Positions 15,588 to 24,845 of a stretch of 64,000 bases of DNA are shown piece after piece. Position 1 is the stretch's first letter, and each line of letters begins with the position of its first letter. Source of the DNA: Actinoplanes octamycinicus (GTDB lineage: Bacteria; Actinomycetota; Actinomycetes; Mycobacteriales; Micromonosporaceae); assembly GCF_014205225.1 (NCBI RefSeq), contig NZ_JACHNB010000001.1, positions 3,267,501 through 3,331,500 on the forward strand, in the 5' to 3' direction. The position numbers and the translations under genes were made by a program. The notes under the pieces are model-generated. The model saw only the letters and a list, made by a program, of their open reading frames with translations. It was not told the origin of the DNA and searched no databases.

Positions 15588-18077
15588 CTACGGGACGTCG
15601 AGGTCGGTGGTCAGGCGGGGGTCGTCGAGGGCGTGGGCGGCGGTCAGCGTGTAGCGGCCCGGAACGGTCCGCCAGCCGTCGGACCAGATCTGGAAGGCGC
15701 GCTCCGGCAGCGGGACGCGGACCGTGACCGTCTCGCCCGGGGCGGCCTCCACCGAGGCGAAGCCGGCCAGCCACTGCCGTGGGCGTTCGGCCGGGGCGGG
15801 CGCGGACGACGACAGGTAGAGCTGCACGACCTCCCGGCCGGTCCGGTCGCCGGTGTTGGTCAGGGTCACCGTGGCCGCTTCCGGAGAGGCGACCAGTTCG
15901 GCGTACGACCAGGTCGTATAGCCCAGCCCGGACCCGAACGCGTAGCGCGGCCGCTCCGTCCAGCCCCGGTAGCCGATGAAGATCCCCTCGTCGTACGAAA
16001 GGATCCCGTCCTGGGGGGTGACCGCGAGCACCGGGCAGTCCTCGGCCCGCCGCGGCCAGGTGGTCGGCAGCCGCCCGCCCGGCTCCTCGGCCCCGGACAG
16101 CACCGCGGCGAGCGCCGCACCGGCCTCCTGCCCGGGGAACCAGGTGAGCAGCACCGCCGCCACCTCGTCGGCCCACGGCAGCAGCACCGGAGCGCCGGCG
16201 TTGACCACCACGACGGTCCGCGGGTTGGCCGCCGCGACCCGGGACACCAGTTCGTCCTGCCGGCCGGGCAGCGCGAGCGAGGTGCGGTCGAAGCCCTCCG
16301 ACTCGACCTGCTCGGTGGTGCCGACCACGACCACGGCCACGTCGGATCGGGCGGCCAGCGCGACCGCCTCGGCGATCAGGCCGTCCTCGTCGGGGCCGGG
16401 CGGGCGGTGGCCGAGCGTGGTGCCGACCGAGTGGCCCATGCCCGGCTCGAAGCTCTGCCGCAGGGTGACCGGGACCGGCGAGCCGGCCGGCAGGGTGACG
16501 GTGAACCGCTGTTCGCGCGGGTGCAGCAGCAGGTCGGCGCGGCCGGTGCCGGGTGGGTGCAGGGAGCCCTGGTAGAGCTTGTGGTCGCCGACGGTCAGCT
16601 CGAACGCGCCGAACCCGGAGACCGCGAAGACGTGCTCGCCGCCGGTGTCCGGGGTGTAGGTGGTGGTCAGCTCCAGGAAGCCGATGTCGGCGACGGCGAG
16701 ACCGCCGGGCGGGTCGCCGAGCCAGCGGACCGCCGCGGTCGGCACCTCGAACCGGTACGCCCCGAGGTCGATCCGGAACGGCGACCAGCCCGGACCCTGG
16801 GCGGCGGGCAGGAACGGACGGGGGTCGGCGCCGATGGCGTAGCTGACGTCCGGGAACGCCTGGCGGATGCCGTCCAGCGGGGAGATGACGTGCGGCGGGG
16901 CGACTTGGGCGCTGCCGCCGCCGAGCACCCGGGCGTCCTGCGCGAGGGCACCGATCACGGCGATACTTCGCGAGATCTCAGGATCAAGCGGCAGAAGTCC
17001 GTCGTTCCGGGTCAGGACGAAGGAGCGCGTCGCCACCCGCTGGGCCACGGCGTCGCCGTCCAGCGGGGCGGGCCCGGCCGGGGTGCCAGCGGGAGCGGTG
17101 CCGTGAGGCTGAGTGCCAGCGGGAGCGGTGCCGGGAGCCAGAGTGGCCGAGGAGGCGCGGCCGGTCCTGGTGGCCGGGGACGCCGAGGAGGTGGCGGAGG
17201 CCGGGACCGGATCACCCTCCGACGTGTCGAGGACGCCGACCCGGGCTGCCAGCCGGAGCACCCGCCGTACCTTGTCGTCGATCACCTCGAGCGGCACGGA
17301 CCCGGACCGGACCGCCTCCGCGAGTCGCGCCCCCCAGGGGTTGTCCATCGCCGGCATGGCGATGTCCAGCCCGCCGAGCGCCGCCCCGACCGTGTCCCGG
17401 GCGGCCCGCCAGTCCGAGACGACCACCCCGTCGAAGTCCCATTCGCGCTTCAGGATCTCGTCCTGGATCCGGCCGTTCTGCGCCATCGAGGCGCCGTTGA
17501 CCCCGTTGTACGCGCTCATCACGCCCCACCCGCCGGCCTCCGCCACCCGCTCGAACGGGGCCAGGTAGAGCTCGCGCAGCGCCCGCTCCGGGATCCGCAC
17601 GTCCACCGTCATCCGGTCGGTCTCGGAGTCGTTGCCGACCAGGTGCTTGACCGTGGTGCCGACCCGGTGCTCCTGCACGCCGCGCACGAACCCGGCGGCG
17701 ATCTCCCCGGTGAGCAGCGGATCCTCCGAGTAGCACTCGAAGTGCCGGCCGTTCAGCGGGGTGCGGTGCAGGTTCACGGTCGGGCCGAGGAGCAGGTGCA
17801 CGCCCTTGCGGCGGGCCTCCTGGCCGAGCAGCCGGCCGGCCTCGGCGGCGAGGTCCGGATCCCAGGAGGCGGCCAGCGCGGTCGGGCTGGGCAGGGCGAC
17901 CGACGGGTCCTCCGGCGCCCAGCCGGTGCCGCGTACCCCGATCGGGCCGTCCGACATGACCAGCGAGCGCAGGCCGATCCGCGGGATGGCGGGGAGCGAC
18001 CAGAAGTCCTGCCCGGTCAGCAGGGACACCTTCTCGTCCAGTGACAACCGGTCGAGGAGGTGATCAATGTCGGTCAT
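15588..18077 (-). CDS. Glycoside hydrolase family 3 beta-glucosidase with PA14 insert
   Basis: 829 residues, no signal peptide, so probably cytoplasmic. GH3 N-terminal domain: VMSDGPIGVRG, KHLVGNDSETDR, and the nucleophile Asp222 in VVVSDWRAA. An Ala/Thr/Pro linker (~305-345, with GTAPAGT repeated) leads to the C-terminal domain, interrupted at ~400-540 by a PA14-like beta domain (YTPDTGGEHVFAVSGFGAFEL). The fibronectin III-like end is present (GREVVQLYLSSSAP, LAGFASVEAAPGETVTV). It should cleave terminal beta-linked glucose or related sugars from imported oligosaccharides. GGGGAG upstream of the ATG at 18077 is the ribosome site; the frame is open further up but overlaps the divergent HIT gene. 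Confidence 0.92.
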   Translation of the reverse strand: MTDIDHLLDRLSLDEKVSLLTGQDFWSLPAIPRIGLRSLVMSDGPIGVRGTGWAPEDPSVALPSPTALAASWDPDLAAEAGRLLGQEARRKGVHLLLGPTVNLHRTPLNGRHFECYSEDPLLTGEIAAGFVRGVQEHRVGTTVKHLVGNDSETDRMTVDVRIPERALRELYLAPFERVAEAGGWGVMSAYNGVNGASMAQNGRIQDEILKREWDFDGVVVSDWRAARDTVGAALGGLDIAMPAMDNPWGARLAEAVRSGSVPLEVIDDKVRRVLRLAARVGVLDTSEGDPVPASATSSASPATRTGRASSATLAPGTAPAGTQPHGTAPAGTPAGPAPLDGDAVAQRVATRSFVLTRNDGLLPLDPEISRSIAVIGALAQDARVLGGGSAQVAPPHVISPLDGIRQAFPDVSYAIGADPRPFLPAAQGPGWSPFRIDLGAYRFEVPTAAVRWLGDPPGGLAVADIGFLELTTTYTPDTGGEHVFAVSGFGAFELTVGDHKLYQGSLHPPGTGRADLLLHPREQRFTVTLPAGSPVPVTLRQSFEPGMGHSVGTTLGHRPPGPDEDGLIAEAVALAARSDVAVVVVGTTEQVESEGFDRTSLALPGRQDELVSRVAAANPRTVVVVNAGAPVLLPWADEVAAVLLTWFPGQEAGAALAAVLSGAEEPGGRLPTTWPRRAEDCPVLAVTPQDGILSYDEGIFIGYRGWTERPRYAFGSGLGYTTWSYAELVASPEAATVTLTNTGDRTGREVVQLYLSSSAPAPAERPRQWLAGFASVEAAPGETVTVRVPLPERAFQIWSDGWRTVPGRYTLTAAHALDDPRLTTDLDVP

Positions 18078-18119
18078 GTGAGAGCGCTCCCCATCCGGAA
18101 AAAGGAATTCCGGGACCCA

Positions 18120-18148
18120 TTCAAGCCCACTTCCGGCCCGCATAAGAT
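18120..18148 (+). promoter_or_regulatory. Promoter of a leaderless HIT transcript
   Basis: TTCAAG (18120-18125), 17-base spacer, TAAGAT (18143-18148). The GTG start is 8 bases after the -10 box (7 between), the normal distance to a transcription start, and no ribosome site is present. Confidence 0.6.
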
Positions 18149-18155
18149 CCGACAG

Positions 18156-18509
18156 GTGGACAACTCCTGCCTGTTCTGCCGCATCGTCGCCGGCGAGATC
18201 CCGGCGACCGTGGTGCACCGCACCGAGACCACCGTGGCCTTCCGGGACATCGATCCCAAGGCGCCGACCCACGTGCTGGTGATCCCGGTCGAGCATCACG
18301 CCGACGTGGTCGCCCTGGCCACCGCGAACCCGGCGGCCGCCGCCGACGTGCTGGCCGCCGCGGCCGCCGTGGCCGAGGCCGAGGGCCTGACCGGGGACGG
18401 CTTCCGGGTCATCTTCAACACCGGGCGGCACGGCGGCCAGGAGGTCTTCCACGTGCACGCGCACGTCGTCGGCGGCGCGCCGCTCGGCCCGATGCTCGCC
18501 GGCCGGTGA
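18156..18509 (+). CDS. HIT-family nucleotide-binding protein
   Basis: 117 residues from a GTG. It begins CLFCRIVAGEIPATVV and ends with NTGRHGGQEVFHVHAHVVGG, containing the histidine triad HVHAHV. Such HINT-like proteins hydrolyse adenosine phosphoramidates and related nucleotide conjugates. The CxxC at the N-terminus is a common zinc site in the family. The next gene starts inside its stop codon (GTGA), so the two are translated together. HIT genes near rsmE and phoH are usual in this group. Confidence 0.92.
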   Translation: MDNSCLFCRIVAGEIPATVVHRTETTVAFRDIDPKAPTHVLVIPVEHHADVVALATANPAAAADVLAAAAAVAEAEGLTGDGFRVIFNTGRHGGQEVFHVHAHVVGGAPLGPMLAGR

Positions 18510-19870
18510 CCGTGCCGCACGCCCGCTACCAGCGCGCCGTCCGCAAGGCCCAGGCCGACGGGCGGATCCCGGCGCTCAGCGTGGCCCTGGTCCGCGCCGA
18601 CCGGGAGCCGTGGGTCCTCACCGTCGGCGAGTCCGGCAACCCGGCGCACCCGCTCGGGCCGGGCAGCCGGTTCCGGATCGGCTCGGTCACCAAGTCGTTC
18701 ACCGCGGTGCTGGTCATGCAGGCCCGCGACGACGGGCTGCTGGACCTGGACGAGCCGGTCTCCCGCTATCTCGACGTCCCGGCGCACGGCGACGCCACGA
18801 TCCGCCGGCTGCTCTCGCACACCGCGGGTTACCAGCGCGAGCCGTACGGCGACGTGTGGGACACGCTGATCACCCCGGACGCCGGCCGGATGCTCGCCGA
18901 GCTGGACCGGGCCGAGCGGGTGCTGCCGAACGCGCGGCGCTTCCACTACTCCAACCTGGGCCTGGCCGTTCTCGGTCAGCTGGTCGCCAAGCTGCGCGGC
19001 GGCACCTGGGCCGAGATCCTCACCGAGCGGATCCTCGTCCCGCTCGGGCTGCGCGACACCACGGTCGAGCGCCCGGCTGAGGCGGTGGTCGGCTACCTGG
19101 TCGACGCGTACTCCGACGCGGCCCGCCCGGAGCCGGCCTTCGACCTGGGCGGCGTCGCGCCGGCCGCGCAGCTGTGGAGCACCGCCGCGGACATGGCCCG
19201 CTGGGCCGCCTTCCTGGTCGACCCGGTCCGCAGCGTGCTGGACCCGGCCACTGCCGAGGAGATGCGCTGGCCGGTGACCACCACCGACGAGTCGCTCTGG
19301 GCGGCCGGCTTCGGGCTCGGGCTGATCCTCTGCCCGGAGGGCCGGCGGGTGATGCACGTCGGGCACGACGGCGCCATGCCCGGCTTCCTGGCCGGCGTCT
19401 ACGGCCGGCGCGGCGGCGAGGGCAACCCGGGCGGGCTGGGCTGCGCGGTGCTCGGCTCGTCGGGCACCGCCGGGCAGGTCAACGAGCTGGTCCACGAGCT
19501 GCTGCGGCTCGCGGTGGAGACCGATCCGGCGGAGATCCGGCCGTGGCGGCCGGCCGCTCCGGCACCGCAGCCGTACCGGTCGGCGCTGGGCCGCTGGTGG
19601 AGCGAGGGCTCCGAGTTCGTCTTCGGCTGGTACGACGGGCAGCTGCAGGCACGCGCGGCGGAGGCGCCCGCGGACCGGCCGCCGGCGGTCTTCCGGCCGC
19701 TGCCGGACCAGGCCGACGTCCTGCGCACGACCTCCGGCCGGGAGGCCGGCGAGCTGCTCCGGCTGACCCGGGACGAGTCCGGCGCCGTGGTCCGGATGCA
19801 CTGGGCGACCTACCGCTTCACCCGGGGGCAGGAGACCTTCGACGGCGGGCTGGCCTCCGACGGCCGCTGA
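18506..19870 (+). CDS. Serine hydrolase of the class C beta-lactamase/DD-peptidase family
   Basis: 454 residues; GTG start overlaps the HIT stop by four bases. The catalytic SxxK is S60VTK63 in RIGSVTKSFTAVL, followed by LLSHTAGYQRE, the YxN motif in FHYSNLGLAVLGQLV, and the HVGHDG motif in the place of KTG. No signal peptide is evident, so it is probably cytoplasmic, an esterase-like member rather than a drug-resistance beta-lactamase. The last ~100 residues form a beta-rich C-terminal domain seen in many of these proteins. Substrate unknown. Confidence 0.87.
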   Translation: MTVPHARYQRAVRKAQADGRIPALSVALVRADREPWVLTVGESGNPAHPLGPGSRFRIGSVTKSFTAVLVMQARDDGLLDLDEPVSRYLDVPAHGDATIRRLLSHTAGYQREPYGDVWDTLITPDAGRMLAELDRAERVLPNARRFHYSNLGLAVLGQLVAKLRGGTWAEILTERILVPLGLRDTTVERPAEAVVGYLVDAYSDAARPEPAFDLGGVAPAAQLWSTAADMARWAAFLVDPVRSVLDPATAEEMRWPVTTTDESLWAAGFGLGLILCPEGRRVMHVGHDGAMPGFLAGVYGRRGGEGNPGGLGCAVLGSSGTAGQVNELVHELLRLAVETDPAEIRPWRPAAPAPQPYRSALGRWWSEGSEFVFGWYDGQLQARAAEAPADRPPAVFRPLPDQADVLRTTSGREAGELLRLTRDESGAVVRMHWATYRFTRGQETFDGGLASDGR

Positions 19871-20040
19871 GTCCGGGGCCCATCCGGTGAGCTGACACAC
19901 CGGGTGGGCCGATAATGGCATCGGCGGGGGAGCGGGCGAGCGGATAGGATGGCACGATCCTTGAGCACGCCGCCCCGACAGGGACGACGCCTAGTTAGAG
20001 AGCAGGTGGCGGAGGCCCAGGCGGGCCACAGGGCCGCCCT

Positions 20041-21117
20041 ATGACCGGTACGCCGAACCCTTCCAGCACGGGCTCGTCCAGCCCGGTGCGGGCGCAGACC
20101 AAGATCTCGGTGTCCGACCCGAAGATCATGGTGAACCTGCTCGGCGCCAAGGACGAGATCCTCCGCCTCGTCGAGCGCACGCTCAGCAGTGACGTGCACG
20201 TGCGCGGCAACGAGATCACCATCACCGGCGAGCCGGCTGACAACGCCACCGCCGAGCGGCTCTTCTCCGAGCTCATCGAGCTCATCGAGAAGGGCGAGAC
20301 GCTCAGCGTGGACGCGGTCCGCCGGACCTTGCGGATGCTCGAGGAGAACACCTCCGAGCGTCCCGCCGAGGTGCTGACGCTCAACATCCTGTCCCGGCGG
20401 GGCCGCACCATCCGGCCCAAGACGCTGGGCCAGAAACGTTACGTCGACGCCATCGACGAGAACACCATCGTCTTCGGCATCGGCCCCGCCGGTACCGGCA
20501 AGACCTATCTGGCGATGGCCAAGGCCGTGCAGGCGCTGCAGGCCAAGCAGATCAACCGGATCATCCTCACCCGCCCCGCGGTGGAGGCCGGTGAGCGGCT
20601 GGGCTTCCTGCCCGGCACCCTCACCGAGAAGATCGATCCCTATCTGCGACCGCTTTACGACGCGCTGCACGACATGCTCGACCCGGAGTCCATCCCGCGC
20701 CTGATGGCGGCCGGCACCATCGAGGTCGCCCCGCTGGCCTACATGCGCGGCCGGACGCTGAACGACGCCTTCATCATCCTGGACGAGGCGCAGAACACCA
20801 CGCCCGAGCAGATGAAGATGTTCCTGACCCGGCTCGGGTTCGGTGCCAAGATCGTGGTGACCGGTGACGTCACCCAGGTCGACCTGCCCGGTGGCACCAC
20901 CAGCGGGCTCAAGGTGGTCCGGGAGATCCTGCGCGACGTCGAGGACGTGCACTTCGCCGAGCTGTCCAGCTCCGACGTGGTGCGGCACCGGCTGGTCGCG
21001 GAGATCGTGGACGCCTATGCGCGGTTCGACGCCGAGCAGGAGCAGCAGCAGGCAGCAAATTCCGTTCACGCCGTTCCCGGGCGGGCCGCCAACGGCCGGG
21101 CCGGGCGTCGGCGCTAG
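20041..21117 (+). CDS. phoH: PhoH-family ATPase
   Basis: 358 residues. A KH-like N-terminal part ([20 protein letters not shown]) leads to the PhoH domain with Walker [14 protein letters not shown], Walker [10 protein letters not shown], and [12 protein letters not shown]. It is an ATP-binding, helicase-like protein linked to RNA metabolism and found beside ybeY in most bacteria. It heads the phoH-ybeY-hlyC-cdd-era run; ybeY follows after 23 bases. Two possible -10 hexamers (GATAAT 19911-19916, TAGGAT 19945-19950) lie upstream in the 170-base gap. The tail after ~335 is Q/A/G rich and variable. Confidence 0.94.
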   Translation: MTGTPNPSSTGSSSPVRAQTKISVSDPKIMVNLLGAKDEILRLVERTLSSDVHVRGNEITITGEPADNATAERLFSELIELIEKGETLSVDAVRRTLRMLEENTSERPAEVLTLNILSRRGRTIRPKTLGQKRYVDAIDENTIVFGIGPAGTGKTYLAMAKAVQALQAKQINRIILTRPAVEAGERLGFLPGTLTEKIDPYLRPLYDALHDMLDPESIPRLMAAGTIEVAPLAYMRGRTLNDAFIILDEAQNTTPEQMKMFLTRLGFGAKIVVTGDVTQVDLPGGTTSGLKVVREILRDVEDVHFAELSSSDVVRHRLVAEIVDAYARFDAEQEQQQAANSVHAVPGRAANGRAGRRR

Positions 21118-21140
21118 TCGCAAGGGGTAATCGCACCACT

Positions 21141-21611
21141 ATGTCCATCGAGATCGCCAACGAGTCGGGAGTCGAGGTCGACACCGACGCGATCCTCGCG
21201 GTTGCCCGGCATGCCCTCGACGAGATGGGGGTCAACCCGCTCGCCGAGCTGTCCATCCTGCTCGTCGACATCGACTACATGGCCGAGCTGAACCATCGCT
21301 GGATGGGCAGCGACGGGCCGACCGACGTGCTCGCCTTCCCGATGGACGAGGGCAGCGTCGACCACGGCCCGGGCGAGTCCGGCGCCGGTGAGCCGGCCCT
21401 GCTGGGCGACATCGTGCTGGCCCCGGAGGTGGCCGCCAAGCAGGCGGCCGCCGCCGGGCACACGCCCGCCGACGAGCTGCACCTGCTCACCGTGCACGGC
21501 GCGCTGCACCTGCTCGGCTACGACCACGCCGAGCCGGAGGAGGAGAAGGAGATGTTCGCCCTCCAGGCGAAACTCCTGCAGAGCTGGCGCGCCGGACGCA
21601 AAGCCGGCTGA
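21141..21611 (+). CDS. ybeY: Endoribonuclease YbeY
   Basis: 156 residues with the zinc motif H-x3-H-x5-H in [13 protein letters not shown] and the upstream [20 protein letters not shown]. YbeY is a single-strand RNase needed for 16S rRNA 3'-end maturation and ribosome quality control. Lies between phoH and the CBS-domain gene, a universal arrangement. Two bases separate its stop from the next GTG. Confidence 0.95.
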   Translation: MSIEIANESGVEVDTDAILAVARHALDEMGVNPLAELSILLVDIDYMAELNHRWMGSDGPTDVLAFPMDEGSVDHGPGESGAGEPALLGDIVLAPEVAAKQAAAAGHTPADELHLLTVHGALHLLGYDHAEPEEEKEMFALQAKLLQSWRAGRKAG

Positions 21612-21613
21612 CC

Positions 21614-22963
21614 GTGGATCCCGCCTCGGCCGGCCTCCCGGACCTGCAACTGATCATCTTCGCGGTCGGCCTGGTCCTGCTGGCCGGTCTCGCCTCGATG
21701 ACCGACGCGGCGCTGGCCACGGTCTCCACGGCCCGGGCCGCGGAGCTGGAGCGTGAGGGCCAGCGGGGCGCCGGCGCGCTGACCGCGGTCGCCTCCGACG
21801 TGGTCCGCCACGTCAACCTGCTGCTCCTGCTCCGGCTGCTCTGCGAGCTGACCGCGACCACCCTGGTGGCGCTGGTCGCGGTGGACACCTGGGGGGTCGG
21901 CTGGTCGGCCGCGCTGATCACCGCCGGCGCGATGACGCTGATCAGCTTCGTGGTGGTCGGGGTGGCCCCGCGCACCCTGGGCCGCCAGCACGCCTACGCG
22001 GTGGGCCGGGCCGCCGCGCCGCTGGTCCGCTGGCTGGGCCGGGTGCTCAACCCGCTGGCCTCACTGCTGATCCTGATCGGCAACGCGGTCACCCCGGGCA
22101 AGGGGTTCCCGGAGGGTCCGTTCGGCAGCCAGGTGGAGCTGCGCGAGCTGGTCGACCTGGCCGAGCAGCGCGGCGTGGTCGAGCACGGCGAGCGCGAGAT
22201 GATCCACTCGGTGTTCGCGCTGGGCGACACGATCGCCCGCGAGGTGATGGTGCCGCGTACCGAGATGGTCTGGATCGAGGCGCCGAAAACCCTGCAGCAG
22301 GCGCTCTACCTCTTCCTGCGCTCGGGTTTCTCGCGGATCCCGGTGATCGGCGAGAGCGTCGACGACGTGCTGGGCGTGCTCTATCTGAAAGACGTGATCC
22401 GCCGCACCCAGAACGGCGATCCGGCGGCGGCCGCCCAGGCGGTGGCCGACGCGATGCGCCCGGCGACCTTCGTGCCGGAGTCGAAACCGGTCGACGACCT
22501 GCTCTCCGAGATGCAGGCCGCGCGCAACCACCTGGTGATCGTGGTCGACGAGTACGGCGGCACCGCCGGCCTGGTGACGATCGAGGACATCCTCGAGGAG
22601 ATCGTCGGCGAGATCACCGACGAGTACGACGTGGAGCGTCCCCCGATCGAGCATCTGGCCGACGGCGCGGTGCGGGTCACCGCGCGCCTGCCGATCGAGG
22701 ATCTGGGCGACGTGTTCGGCGTGGAGCTGCCCACCGACGAGGTGGAGACGGTCGGCGGCCTGCTGGCGCAGACGCTGGGCCGGGTGCCGATCCCGGGCGC
22801 CGCCGCCGACGTGGAGGGCCTGCACCTGATCGCCGAGGGCACCACCGGCCGGCGGAACCGGATCGACTCGGTGCTGGTGCGCCGGGTCCAGCCGGAGCTG
22901 TCCGCCGGCGAGAACGACGAGAACGTAGCCGAGAACGAGGAAAGACTGCCCGCCGATGCCTGA
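21614..22963 (+). CDS. CNNM/CorC (hemolysin)-family membrane protein with CBS domains
   Basis: 449 residues from a GTG. Residues ~10-160 are the DUF21/CNNM transmembrane domain with about four helices; then a CBS pair (REVMVPRTEMVWIEAPKTLQ, FSRIPVIGESVDDVLGVLYL) and the CorC_HlyC domain (NHLVIVVDEYGGTAGLVTIE, DILEEIVGEITDEYD). Homologues transport or regulate Mg2+ and other divalent cations; the old hemolysin name is misleading. Overlaps the next gene by 8 bases. The C-terminal ~20 residues are acidic and variable. Confidence 0.9.
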   Translation: MDPASAGLPDLQLIIFAVGLVLLAGLASMTDAALATVSTARAAELEREGQRGAGALTAVASDVVRHVNLLLLLRLLCELTATTLVALVAVDTWGVGWSAALITAGAMTLISFVVVGVAPRTLGRQHAYAVGRAAAPLVRWLGRVLNPLASLLILIGNAVTPGKGFPEGPFGSQVELRELVDLAEQRGVVEHGEREMIHSVFALGDTIAREVMVPRTEMVWIEAPKTLQQALYLFLRSGFSRIPVIGESVDDVLGVLYLKDVIRRTQNGDPAAAAQAVADAMRPATFVPESKPVDDLLSEMQAARNHLVIVVDEYGGTAGLVTIEDILEEIVGEITDEYDVERPPIEHLADGAVRVTARLPIEDLGDVFGVELPTDEVETVGGLLAQTLGRVPIPGAAADVEGLHLIAEGTTGRRNRIDSVLVRRVQPELSAGENDENVAENEERLPADA

Positions 22964-23339
22964 CCAGACGTTTGCCGCCATCGCCGTGCCCCCCGCGGCC
23001 GGCCCCGAGCTGAGCGCCGAGGACGCCAAGCTGGTCACCCTGGCCCGCTCGTCCCGCGCCCGGGTGGGTGCGGCCGAGGGCGCCGCGGTTCGTGACCAGG
23101 ACGGCCGCACCTACGCGGCCGCCACGGTGCGCCTGCCGCACCTGACCGTGACCGCGCTGCAGCTGGCCGTGGCCCAGGCCGCCGCCTCCGGCGCCACCAA
23201 GATCGAGGCCGCCGCGGTGGTCACCGAGAGCGCCGGGCTGGACGGCGCCGGCCACGCCGCGGTCCGCGACCTGTCCGCCGACGCGCTGATCCACGTCGCC
23301 GGCCCGTCGGGCACGCTGGTCGGCACGGTCACCGCATGA
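22956..23339 (+). CDS. Cytidine deaminase-like protein without zinc ligands
   Basis: 127 residues. The fold pattern of cytidine deaminase is visible (LVTLARSSRARVGAAEGAAV, DGRTYAAATVRLPHLTVTAL, IEAAAVVTE), and genes in this position are often called cytidine deaminase. However, the two zinc motifs are gone: no [C/H]AE where TALQLAVAQ stands, and no PCxxC; the protein contains no cysteine at all. I infer a structural or regulatory role rather than deaminase activity. ATG overlaps hlyC by 8 bases and the stop overlaps era by 4, so it is tightly coupled to both. Confidence 0.75.
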   Translation: MPDQTFAAIAVPPAAGPELSAEDAKLVTLARSSRARVGAAEGAAVRDQDGRTYAAATVRLPHLTVTALQLAVAQAAASGATKIEAAAVVTESAGLDGAGHAAVRDLSADALIHVAGPSGTLVGTVTA

Positions 23340-24763
23340 CCGACCGTCAGAACCGGGAAGGCCGGCAGAAGCCGGAAAGCCGCCAGAAGCCGGAAAATCG
23401 GCCGAAGCCGGACGAGCGGTCGAAGCCGGACGAGCGCCGGCTCACCGCGGGGGAGCGCAACGAGCTGCGGCGCCAGGAGCGCCGCGCGGCCCGCCGGGCC
23501 GAGCAGCAGGGCGCGGACCAGCGCGGACGCAAGCCGGGTGGCGCGCGGGGCGGCGCGTCCGGGGAGCGGGGCGCGGCCGGCGGGTCCGGTGCCGGGTCGC
23601 GCTCGGGTCGCGCTGGCGGCTCTTCCGGTACGCCGGGGGCACGCTCCGGCGACGATTCACGTGCCCGCCGCGGCGCTCCCGGAGCGGGGCGCACTGCCGG
23701 GCGTCCGGACCGAGCCTTGACCGGGCGTACCGAGAAGGTGTCCGCCGCTCGTCCCGAGAAGGCGCCCGCCGCCCGGACCGAAACGGGCTCCCCCGGTCGT
23801 ACCGGGAAGAACGCGACGCACAGTGACCCGCGGCCGAAGCCTCGCCACAAGCACAAGGCGGCGTCGGCGGCCCGTCGGGACGACGGGGTGTATCGCGCCG
23901 GTTTCGCCTGTTTCGTCGGCCGGCCGAACGCCGGCAAGTCGACCCTGACCAACGCGATCGTCGGTCAGAAGATCGCGATCACCTCGAACAAGCCGCAGAC
24001 CACCCGCCACGTGATCCGTGGCATCCTGCACCGGCCGGACTCGCAGCTGGTGCTGGTCGACACGCCGGGTCTGCACCGGCCCCGGACGCTGCTCGGCGAG
24101 CGGCTCAACGACCTGGTCCGCGAGGTGTGGAGCGAGGTCGACGTGATCGGGGTGTGCTTCCCGGCGGACGAGCCGGTGGGGCGCGGCGACCGGTTCATCT
24201 CGGCCGAGGTGGGCGAGCTCAAGGCCAAGATCATCGCGGTGGTGACCAAGGTCGACCTGGTCGATCCGGCGACCCTGGCGGAGCGGCTGCTCCAGGTGGC
24301 CGAGCTCTACGACTTCGCGGAGATCATCCCGGTCAGCGCGGTCTCCGGGCACCAGGTGGAGAACCTGACCGACGTGATGGTGCGGCTCATGCCGGAATCG
24401 CCGCAGCTCTACCCGGACGACGTGCTCACCGACGAGCCGGAGCAGGTGCTGATCGGCGAGCTGATCCGGGAGGCGGCGCTCGAGGGCGTCCGCGACGAGC
24501 TGCCGCACTCGATCGCCGTGCTGGTCGAGGAGATGATGGTCGAGGGGAACCTCACCAAGATCTACGCCGATCTCTACGTGGAGCGGGACAGCCAGAAGTC
24601 GATCGTGATCGGCACCCGCGGCGCGCGGCTCAAGGAGGTCGGCTCGCGGGCGCGGGGTGAGATCGAGCAGCTTCTGGGTAAGAAGGTGTATCTCGATCTT
24701 CACGTCCGGGTGGCCAAGGAGTGGCAGCGCGATCCGAAGCAGCTCCGGAAGCTCGGTTTCTAG
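23336..24763 (+). CDS. era: GTPase Era with a long disordered N-terminal extension
   Basis: 475 residues against about 300 for most Era proteins. The core starts near residue 185: G1 GRPNAGKS (195-202), G3 VDTPGLH, G4 TKVD, then the KH domain with GTRGARLKEVGSRARGEIEQ. Era binds the 3' end of 16S rRNA and assists 30S assembly. The first ~184 residues are very basic and low complexity, starting with repeats of the type RQKPESRQKPENRPKPDER and continuing with G/R/A-rich sequence. The start is supported by the ATGA overlap with the upstream gene; a GTG just before YRAGF is a weaker alternative. The basic arm could add RNA contacts (inference). Confidence 0.93.
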   Translation: MTDRQNREGRQKPESRQKPENRPKPDERSKPDERRLTAGERNELRRQERRAARRAEQQGADQRGRKPGGARGGASGERGAAGGSGAGSRSGRAGGSSGTPGARSGDDSRARRGAPGAGRTAGRPDRALTGRTEKVSAARPEKAPAARTETGSPGRTGKNATHSDPRPKPRHKHKAASAARRDDGVYRAGFACFVGRPNAGKSTLTNAIVGQKIAITSNKPQTTRHVIRGILHRPDSQLVLVDTPGLHRPRTLLGERLNDLVREVWSEVDVIGVCFPADEPVGRGDRFISAEVGELKAKIIAVVTKVDLVDPATLAERLLQVAELYDFAEIIPVSAVSGHQVENLTDVMVRLMPESPQLYPDDVLTDEPEQVLIGELIREAALEGVRDELPHSIAVLVEEMMVEGNLTKIYADLYVERDSQKSIVIGTRGARLKEVGSRARGEIEQLLGKKVYLDLHVRVAKEWQRDPKQLRKLGF

Positions 24764-24845
24764 ATCAAAAATTGGACATTCCTCAATTATGGGATAACTC
24801 ACTGGATTTGCGCTAATCGGCCAATTGCGGGTAACACCGTTGGCC

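Noticed and set aside
18506..19870. True beta-lactamase resistance gene
   Set aside because: It has SxxK, YxN and an HxG-like motif but no export signal; an esterase or peptidase-like member is more likely.
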